The notes under the pieces: generated by a model
What the model was told of the DNA's origin: nothing
The model's input: only the letters and a program-made list of their open reading frames with translations
Database searches by the model: none
Origin: an uncultured Clostridia bacterium
Lineage (GTDB): Bacteria; Bacillota; Clostridia; UBA1381
DNA length: 49,846 nucleotides
Assembly: GCA_947631085.1 (NCBI GenBank)
Contig: CANRJY010000015.1
Location: 1-49,846, forward strand
Direction: 5' to 3'
Made by a program: the position numbers and the translations under genes
Part shown: positions 34,321 through 39,350 of the stretch, piece by piece
How the letters are laid out: every line of letters starts with the position of its first letter
How positions within the stretch are numbered: position 1 is the first letter of the stretch

Positions 34321-34543
34321 GATACAGAGTATTGCGAGTTTGACGGTTAGCCTCACCCCGCAGCACCGGCGGGTGCGGAGGTGATAGTATGAAACGAGTT
34401 GTCAGAATTATTATAATAGTACTTATTATATTAGTGATGTTTGCTCAAAAAGTACAATAACCGTCGCTCTTGCCCGCGGCGGTTATTATTTAAAATAATA
34501 ATCCATTGACCGAGGCAACCGTTTAACGGCATACCTCTGTATC
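34321..34543. repeat. Long-range inverted repeat bounding locus B
   Basis: GATACAGAG (34321-34329) is complementary to 34535-34543. ACGGTT (34343-34348) pairs with 34517-34522 and GCCTC (34350-34354) with 34512-34516. The 5' and 3' ends of the plus-strand transcript can thus pair over most of 33 nt. Confidence 0.75.
34389..34460 (+). CDS. 23-residue hydrophobic peptide, locus B (putative type I toxin)
   Basis: A 24-codon ORF beginning MKRVVRIIII and ending MFAQKVQ: a basic start, one helix of Ile, Val and Leu, and a polar tail. The ribosome site GGAGGTGAT lies three bases before the ATG. The TAA stop (34458-34460) is in the stem AATAACCG (34456-34463) with CGGTTATT (34480-34487). Same layout as loci A, C and D. 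It lies between trmR and trhP, opposite in direction to both. A toxin role is inferred. Confidence 0.6.
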   Translation: MKRVVRIIIIVLIILVMFAQKVQ

Positions 34544-34544
34544 T
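34447..34544 (-). ncRNA. Putative antisense (antitoxin) RNA, locus B
   Basis: Predicted minus-strand RNA of about 95 nt from the promoter at 34551-34579. It has a 5' hairpin (CCGT/ACGG inside GAGG/CCTC), a spacer with TTATTATTTTAAATAATAA, and a terminator formed by AATAACCG...CGGTTATT followed by GTACTTTTTG. The 3' half is antisense to the stop codon and 3' region of the peptide ORF. Ends are inferred. Confidence 0.55.
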
Positions 34545-34550
34545 GTTTTT

Positions 34551-34579
34551 ATTATAGCATATTTCTATAAAAATTGCAA
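34551..34579 (-). promoter_or_regulatory. Promoter of antisense RNA, locus B
   Basis: On the minus strand TTGCAA (34579-34574), 17-nt spacer, TATAAT (34556-34551). It begins nine bases after the trmR stop codon and points in the same direction as trmR. Confidence 0.75.
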
Positions 34580-34587
34580 TACCTTTT

Positions 34588-35247
34588 TCAAATTTTCACA
34601 GAAACCGTAACCCCGTCGCCGAGGGGAAGTATCGCGGTTTCGAGCTCTTTGTTTTCCATCAACATATCCACATAGCGTCTGAGCCGCTTTACTATCGTGA
34701 TTTTGCGGCGGACAACGTGGTTGTCGTCGGCGGTCATGCCCTTGTAGAGCACGTTGTCGGTTATGATTATCCCGCCTTTTTTTAGCAAACGCACACATTC
34801 GTCAAGCATATAGATATAGTGCGCCTTCGGACCGTCGAGGAAGATTATGTCAAAAATTTCGTCCTCGTCGATATACGAAAGATAATCCTTCGCATCCGCC
34901 TCGATTACTCTTATTTTATCGGAATAACCCGCTTTTTCGATATTTTCCCGCGCGATGCGCGCCATATCCGCGTCGTATTCGAGCGTTGAGATCTCACATT
35001 CCGCCGCCTTCGCCATAAGTATCGCGCTGTAGCCTATCGCGGCGCCGACCTCAAGTATTTTTTTCGGCTTCACCGCGCGGCAGACGACCGATAAGAACCG
35101 CGCCGTTTCGGGCTCGACTATCGGCACGCTGTGCTCGGCGGCGTACTCTTCCATCTCATGAAGGAGCGCGTCGGAGTGTGTTATTTTTGCTCGCAAATAT
35201 TCCGTTATATACGGCGGAACTATCGCGTTTTTGTCGTATTCTATCAT
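34588..35247 (-). CDS. trmR: tRNA 5-hydroxyuridine methyltransferase
   Basis: A 219-residue O-methyltransferase with the class I SAM site ILEVGAAIGYSAILMAKA (near 64-81), the acidic IFLDGPKAHYIYMLDE segment (metal/catalytic Asp) and GGIIITDNVLYKGM. By family and by its place between mltG and trhP (yrrL-yrrM-yrrO order in Bacillus) it is TrmR, which methylates 5-hydroxyuridine at the tRNA wobble base to 5-methoxyuridine. It starts 14 bases after the mltG stop. A general catechol-type O-methyltransferase is the less likely alternative. Confidence 0.88.
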   Translation of the reverse strand: MIEYDKNAIVPPYITEYLRAKITHSDALLHEMEEYAAEHSVPIVEPETARFLSVVCRAVKPKKILEVGAAIGYSAILMAKAAECEISTLEYDADMARIARENIEKAGYSDKIRVIEADAKDYLSYIDEDEIFDIIFLDGPKAHYIYMLDECVRLLKKGGIIITDNVLYKGMTADDNHVVRRKITIVKRLRRYVDMLMENKELETAILPLGDGVTVSVKI

Positions 35248-35261
35248 ATTTTGATCCTCAA

Positions 35262-36383
35262 TTACTGCGCCGGAGCGGCGTTTGCGTCAGCCGCCGGAGC
35301 GCCGCCTATCATTCCATCTTGATTTTCAAGCGCGGAGCTGTCAACACTTATGTTCATATCCGTGCTGTTCATCGCCGCGACGTGCTCCTCGTATGTATTC
35401 GAGAAGATATGCTCACCGTTTGATCCAAGCACGAAATAGTACGCGTCGGTCACTTCCGGATACAGCGCGGCTTTGATACATTCAAGCCCGGGGTTGCATA
35501 TAGGACCTATGGGGAAACCCGGGTATAAATATGTATTATATGGCGAGTCGATCTGCGTGTCCGCTATCGAAAGCACCGGCTTATGCTCGCCGAGAACATA
35601 CTGCACCGTCGCGCACGATTGGAACTTCATTCCCGCGTTTCGGCGGTTATAGAACACTCCCGCAACCTTTGCGCGCTCCGTTTCCGAGTCTGTCTCGCGC
35701 TCGACAATGGACGCCATTGTTATAGCCTGGTCTACGGTCATGCCGAGACTTGCCGCCCTGTCGTAAAATTCCTGTGTAAATTGCGCGTCAAAAGCGGAAA
35801 GCATCAAATCCACAATGTCGTGCGCCGACATACCCGCCGGTATTTCATAGGTAGCCGGAAACAGATAACCCTCCAGCTTCATATCGCGCTCCGGCAGATT
35901 CTCCAAAAATCGGTAACTGTAATCCGCGGGATTGAGCGCCGCGTAAAAATCATCTTGACTTACCAGTCCCGCTTCAGCCAGCCTGTCCGCGATCTGACGC
36001 ACTTCAAAGCCTTCCGGAATCACTATTTTGGTCGTTTCGCGGTTCGGCTCCGCCATAAGCGAGAGTATCTCCGAATAGCTCATGCCGTCCTCTATCGTTG
36101 CCGCGCCAGGCTGAAAACCGCCGTCATAGCCGCTCAGCTTTGACTGCAGCCTAAACAGCAGAGGATATTTTATAATACCCTGATCCGCCAGCTTCTGCGC
36201 TATCGATGAGCCTCCGTCGCCTTCGACTATTTCAACGCGCACGCTCTCGCCGTTCGTGTCAACGCCGAGACTGTCGCTGAGCAACACCGCAGCAGCCGCG
36301 ATAATCGCCGCCAAAACAACCGCTATAACTATAACAAGCGCTTTACCTTTTCCGTAGCCCTCTTGTTTTACTCTTACTGACAC
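35262..36383 (-). CDS. mltG: Endolytic murein transglycosylase
   Basis: MltG cuts nascent glycan strands outside the membrane and so ends their growth. The 373-residue product has a short basic cytosolic start, one helix about 15-38 (ALVIVIAVVLAAIIAAAAVLL), a LysM-like region (EGDGGSSIAQKLADQGII), and the catalytic domain: ITMASIVERETDSETERAKVAGVFYNRR with the catalytic Glu near 220, then CATVQYVLGEHK and DSPYNTYLYPGFPIGPICNPG. A low-complexity Ala/Asn tail follows. The start codon ATG 36383 (minus) fits the first basic residues; AAGGAGGATTTTATT precedes it. First gene of the mltG-trmR(-trhP) unit. Confidence 0.95.
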   Translation of the reverse strand: MSVRVKQEGYGKGKALVIVIAVVLAAIIAAAAVLLSDSLGVDTNGESVRVEIVEGDGGSSIAQKLADQGIIKYPLLFRLQSKLSGYDGGFQPGAATIEDGMSYSEILSLMAEPNRETTKIVIPEGFEVRQIADRLAEAGLVSQDDFYAALNPADYSYRFLENLPERDMKLEGYLFPATYEIPAGMSAHDIVDLMLSAFDAQFTQEFYDRAASLGMTVDQAITMASIVERETDSETERAKVAGVFYNRRNAGMKFQSCATVQYVLGEHKPVLSIADTQIDSPYNTYLYPGFPIGPICNPGLECIKAALYPEVTDAYYFVLGSNGEHIFSNTYEEHVAAMNSTDMNISVDSSALENQDGMIGGAPAADANAAPAQ

Positions 36384-36434
36384 AATAAAATCCTCCTTAT
36401 ATTATATTGCGCGAAAATAATATTATCCCTCATT

Positions 36435-36463
36435 ATTTTACGACAAAGCGCAAATTTCGTCAA
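36435..36463 (-). promoter_or_regulatory. Predicted promoter of mltG-trmR
   Basis: On the minus strand TTGACG (36463-36458), 17-nt spacer, TAAAAT (36440-36435), about 50 bases before mltG. Confidence 0.7.
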
Positions 36464-36525
36464 GAGGCGCGGCTGTTTTGTAATAAATAAACTATAATCC
36501 GGTAATATTTTTTACATATTGATAA

Positions 36526-36554
36526 TTGAAAAGTAATATATTTTGGTGTATAAT
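36526..36554 (+). promoter_or_regulatory. Promoter of the phosphohexomutase gene
   Basis: TTGAAA, 17-nt spacer, TATAAT (36549-36554), 36 bases before ATG 36591. Confidence 0.72.
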
Positions 36555-36590
36555 AGATTTACAGACAAATTTTATATGGAGGTTTTTACT

Positions 36591-38324
36591 ATGGGCTATA
36601 AAGAAACATATGAACGCTGGCTGAACTCGCCCGCTCTCGACGAGGCTGCCAAAGCGGAATTACAGGCTATTTCCGGCGACGAAAAGGAAATCGAGGAACG
36701 CTTCTACCGCGAGCTTGAGTTCGGCACGGCGGGTATGCGCGGAATTATCGGTATCGGCACTAACCGCATCAATATCTACAACGTGCGCCGCGCGAGCCAG
36801 GGCGTAGCGAAGTACGTAAACTCAATGGGCGCGGACGCGGCTAAAGCGGGCGTTTTGATCGGTTATGACACGCGTAATTTCTCAAGAACATTCGCGGAGG
36901 AAACGGCGAAGGTACTCGCGGCTAACGGCGTAAACGTGCATCTGTTCCCGATCGTTCACTCCGTTCCCGAGGTATCGTTCGGAATACGCACTCTCGGATG
37001 CGCCGCTGGAGTTATGATCACGGCAAGCCACAACCCGAAGGAGTATAACGGCTACAAGGTATACGGCTCGGACGGCGGTCAGCTTCCGCCCGACGCGGCT
37101 GACGTTGTTGTCGCGGCGATAGACAGCTACGACATTTTCGACGACGTAAAATTCATGGACTTGCAGGAAGCGATGGACAAGGGTATCGTTACCGTTATCA
37201 GCCCCGACCTCGACGAGAAATTCCTCGAAACCGTTATGACGCAGCAGCAGAACCCCGAGGCTGTTACGGCGGTCGCGGACGAGTTTAAGCTCATCTACAC
37301 GCCGTTCCACGGGACAGGCTCGCGTCCGGTAAAGGAAATTTTAAAGAGAATAGGCTTCAAAAACGTGCTCGTTGTTAAGGAGCAGGACACCGAGGACGGC
37401 AATTTCCCGACGGTCAAATCGCCGAACCCCGAGGATAAAGAGGGCTTCGAGATCGCGATACGCATGGCGAAGGAAAACGACGTTGACGTTATAATCGGCA
37501 CAGATCCCGACTGCGACCGCGTAGGTATAGTAGTGCGCGACGCGGACGGCGTTTACAGAACGCTCACAGGCAACCAAACGGGCGCGCTGCTCGTTGAGTA
37601 TATCCTCGCGTCCAAAAAAGCGAAGGGTACGCTGCCGAAGGACGGCGTTGTTATAAAGACAATAGTTACGACCGAGCTCGCGGCGGCGATCGCGGAGAGC
37701 TACGGCGTTGAGGTCATGAACGTCCTGACGGGCTTTAAGTACATCGGCGAAAAGATGACGGAGTTCGCGGAAAAGAAAAACCATACCTATTTAATAGGCT
37801 TCGAGGAAAGCTACGGCTATCTCGTAGGCACGCACGCGCGCGACAAGGACGGCGTCGTCGCGACGATGCTTATCGCGGAAATGGCGGCGTACTACAAGAC
37901 GAAAGGCAAGTCGCTCTACGAAGCACTGCAGGATATATATAATAAGTACGGATTTTACGCGGAAAAGACTGTATCGTTCACAATGCCCGGCAAGGACGGC
38001 ATGGAAAAAATGGCGGCGCTGCTTACGGGACTTCGCAAAGACCCGCCGACAAAGGTTGACGGCAAAAACGTCGTGCTTTACACCGATTATCAGTCTCAGA
38101 CGATAAAAACCGCCGCCGGAGCTACCTCTCCGTTGAAAGGACTGCCGAAATCGAACGTATTGAAGTACAATCTGTCCGACGAAAAGACATACTTTATAGT
38201 ACGCCCGTCGGGAACGGAGCCGAAAATCAAGCTGTACCTCGGCACATTCGCCGACAGCTTCGAAGCGGCGCAGGCGACGATTGAAAGCGTCCTCGCGGAT
38301 GTAAAGGATCAAATGGGGTTATAA
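36591..38324 (+). CDS. pgcA: Phosphoglucomutase/phosphomannomutase
   Basis: A 577-residue alpha-D-phosphohexomutase that interconverts glucose 1- and 6-phosphate, feeding UDP-glucose for wall polymers. Key sites: FGTAGMRGIIGIGTNRIN (substrate-binding loop near 37-54), GVMITASHNPKEYNGYK with the phosphoserine in ASHNP, the metal loop GTDPDCDRVGI, GFEESYGY (sugar specificity), and the phosphate-binding VRPSGTEPKIK at the end. Start at ATG 36591 because TATGGAGGTTTTTACT precedes it; the frame is open further upstream but lacks a ribosome site. The stop lies one base before the locus C terminator hairpin region. Confidence 0.94.
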   Translation: MGYKETYERWLNSPALDEAAKAELQAISGDEKEIEERFYRELEFGTAGMRGIIGIGTNRINIYNVRRASQGVAKYVNSMGADAAKAGVLIGYDTRNFSRTFAEETAKVLAANGVNVHLFPIVHSVPEVSFGIRTLGCAAGVMITASHNPKEYNGYKVYGSDGGQLPPDAADVVVAAIDSYDIFDDVKFMDLQEAMDKGIVTVISPDLDEKFLETVMTQQQNPEAVTAVADEFKLIYTPFHGTGSRPVKEILKRIGFKNVLVVKEQDTEDGNFPTVKSPNPEDKEGFEIAIRMAKENDVDVIIGTDPDCDRVGIVVRDADGVYRTLTGNQTGALLVEYILASKKAKGTLPKDGVVIKTIVTTELAAAIAESYGVEVMNVLTGFKYIGEKMTEFAEKKNHTYLIGFEESYGYLVGTHARDKDGVVATMLIAEMAAYYKTKGKSLYEALQDIYNKYGFYAEKTVSFTMPGKDGMEKMAALLTGLRKDPPTKVDGKNVVLYTDYQSQTIKTAAGATSPLKGLPKSNVLKYNLSDEKTYFIVRPSGTEPKIKLYLGTFADSFEAAQATIESVLADVKDQMGL

Positions 38325-38325
38325 T

Positions 38326-38363
38326 AAAAAACACCCGCGCGCTTGACAATTGCGCGCGGGTGT
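38326..38363 (-). terminator. Terminator of locus C mRNA, with the antisense promoter in its loop
   Basis: A perfect 12-bp GC-rich stem ACACCCGCGCGC (38331-38342) with 38352-38363 and loop TTGACAATT. On the minus strand it is followed by TTTTTT (38331-38326), an ideal rho-independent terminator for the locus C peptide mRNA. The loop itself is the TTGACA -35 box of the plus-strand antisense promoter. On the plus strand it has no U-run, so pgcA transcripts may read through. Confidence 0.8.
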
Positions 38364-38371
38364 GATATAAT
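38343..38371 (+). promoter_or_regulatory. Promoter of antisense RNA, locus C
   Basis: TTGACA (38343-38348), 17-nt spacer, TATAAT (38366-38371): full consensus, 19 bases after the pgcA stop. Confidence 0.85.
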
Positions 38372-38377
38372 ATAAAT

Positions 38378-38463
38378 ACAAAAGGCAAGATTTCAAACGG
38401 TTATGCCTTCAACAGACTATTAGTAAAATAGCCGCTTTTGGGCATGGGCGGCTATTTTACATT
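38378..38463 (+). ncRNA. Putative antisense (antitoxin) RNA, locus C
   Basis: Predicted plus-strand RNA of about 85 nt. A 5' stem AAGGCA/TGCCTT encloses the CGGTT core. The end is a 13-bp terminator stem, GTAAAATAGCCGC (38423-38435) with 38448-38460, whose A-run and U-run sides pair as in classical terminators. It is antisense to the stop codon and 3' end of the minus-strand peptide ORF. Ends are inferred. Confidence 0.58.
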
Positions 38464-38655
38464 TATGTAGAAGTCGATTAAAACTACAATGACTTCCAGA
38501 ACAACTTTTATTATAATTAAAAGCATATCCTTTTGCATAATATGCGTGCTTACTTTTCATAAGCACCCCCTCCTTCCTCGTTTACTCGGCTCGGAGAGCC
38601 TGTATTAAGGAACGGGGCATAACCGCCGGTGATTACACCGAAGAAATCTTGCCTT
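38382..38655. repeat. Long-range inverted repeat bounding locus C
   Basis: AAGGCAAGATTTC (38382-38394) is the exact complement of 38643-38655, and CGGTTATGCC (38398-38407) of 38616-38625. The mRNA side carries an extra small hairpin (CGGT/ACCG, 38627-38640) between its two arms. Confidence 0.8.
38452..38538 (-). CDS. 28-residue hydrophobic peptide, locus C (putative type I toxin)
   Basis: A minus-strand ORF of 29 codons starting MQKDMLLIII and ending IDFYINVK: one hydrophobic helix, one central Glu and a Lys end. The TAG stop (38454-38452) lies in the antisense terminator stem, as in the other loci. The start is unsettled. ATG 38538 lacks a close ribosome site; ATG 38526 (MLLIII...) has AAAAGG two bases before it. 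The strong GGAGGGGG at 38573-38566 serves an ATG at 38560 in another frame, which gives a 46-residue hydrophilic product. This may reflect coupling, a leader ORF or decay. The C-terminal third resembles locus A. Confidence 0.5.
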   Translation of the reverse strand: MQKDMLLIIIKVVLEVIVVLIDFYINVK

Positions 38656-38674
38656 GCGGATTTTCCGCGGGATT

Positions 38675-38703
38675 ATTCTATCATATTCGCCTTGATTTGA
38701 CAA
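38675..38703 (-). promoter_or_regulatory. Promoter of the locus C peptide mRNA
   Basis: On the minus strand TTGTCA (38703-38698), 17-nt spacer, TAGAAT (38680-38675). A CCGCGGAAAATCCGC hairpin lies near the expected 5' end. Confidence 0.75.
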
Positions 38704-38745
38704 TATATGACTCGGAATTGTAAGAGCTGTGTAATAATGCGGAAA

Positions 38746-38774
38746 TAGACTTTTCGGACGTAATCTGTTATAAT
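38746..38774 (+). promoter_or_regulatory. Promoter of the locus D peptide mRNA
   Basis: TAGACT (38746-38751), 17-nt spacer, TATAAT (38769-38774), divergent from the locus C promoter with 42 bases between them. Confidence 0.7.
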
Positions 38775-38781
38775 AAAAAAC

Positions 38782-39031
38782 GAAACAGGGCTTGCGCCCT
38801 GTTTTCGGTTGACCTCATTCTGTTTAAGGAGGTCGATACTAATGCTGTTAGCCGCATTAATTAAGATAGCATCACATACATTGGTAGATGTTTATCTGAC
38901 CGGTCTGATAGTGCTATGTATAGTGATAAGGAAAAAATAGTTACCTAATTAGCAGTTAGGTAACTATCGGGTAGAAAGCAAAGCTTTCTGCATAACCTTG
39001 TCAACCGAAAGCAGGACTCAAGTCCTGTTTC
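38782..39031. repeat. Long-range inverted repeat bounding locus D
   Basis: The 32-nt stretch 38782-38813 is complementary to 39000-39031 with only about four mismatches (shared ends GAAACAGG and TTTCGGTTGAC). Each arm also folds alone: CGAAACAGGGC/GCCCTGTTT in the leader (38781-38807) and CAGGAC/GTCCTG (39012-39027) at the 3' end. Confidence 0.85.
38842..38940 (+). CDS. 32-residue hydrophobic peptide, locus D (putative type I toxin)
   Basis: A 33-codon ORF beginning MLLAALIKIA and ending IVLCIVIRKK: two short hydrophobic runs joined by a polar SHTLVD stretch, with a basic end. AAGGAGG lies nine bases before the ATG. The TAG stop (38938-38940) is inside a perfect 12-bp stem, ATAGTTACCTAA (38937-38948) with 38956-38967. 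This is the clearest of the four loci. The toxin role is inferred. Confidence 0.65.
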   Translation: MLLAALIKIASHTLVDVYLTGLIVLCIVIRKK

Positions 39032-39036
39032 AATCT
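38931..39036 (-). ncRNA. Putative antisense (antitoxin) RNA, locus D
   Basis: Predicted minus-strand RNA of about 105 nt from the promoter at 39043-39071. It carries the CAGGAC/GTCCTG hairpin, TTTCGGTTGAC, an AGAAAGC/GCTTTCT hairpin, and a perfect terminator (12-bp stem followed by TTTTTT at the peptide stop codon). It therefore ends exactly at the 3' end of the ORF. Ends are inferred but the terminator is unusually clear. Confidence 0.65.
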
Positions 39037-39042
39037 GTTTAC

Positions 39043-39071
39043 ATTATACCACACAACATCACATCTGTCAA
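39043..39071 (-). promoter_or_regulatory. Promoter of antisense RNA, locus D
   Basis: On the minus strand TTGACA (39071-39066), 17-nt spacer, TATAAT (39048-39043): full consensus. Confidence 0.85.
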
Positions 39072-39204
39072 GATAGTATTTTGAGGGGTGGAGAATTTGA
39101 AAAAAATGGAATAATTAACAAAAAATTCCGTATTATAGTCAAATGACACAAAAAAAGCTTACTTAATTTGTGCAAATTGTATACGATAAAAACATTACTT
39201 TTAC

Positions 39205-39233
39205 TTGAATTTGCAAAAAGAAGATGTTATAAT
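39205..39233 (+). promoter_or_regulatory. Promoter of the secreted jelly-roll protein gene
   Basis: TTGAAT, 17-nt spacer, TATAAT (39228-39233). The leader is about 110 nt long and holds a GGACGGTT-type hairpin (GGGCGGT near 39301-39307 with ACCGTCC near 39319-39325), followed by GGAAAGAAAGGGAGAG before the ATG. Confidence 0.65.
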
Positions 39234-39350
39234 ATATATATCTATTATGGACGCCGTGTGTTTGTGCGGCAAAATAATGAAAGAAAATAAAAAAAACTGC
39301 GGGCGGTCAGGGAGAAAACCGTCCGTGAAGGAAAGAAAGGGAGAGAAAAA

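Noticed and set aside
38331..38363. Simple terminator of pgcA
   Set aside because: On the plus strand the hairpin is followed by GATATAAT, not a U-run; the U-run is on the minus side, so it fits the end of the locus C mRNA better.
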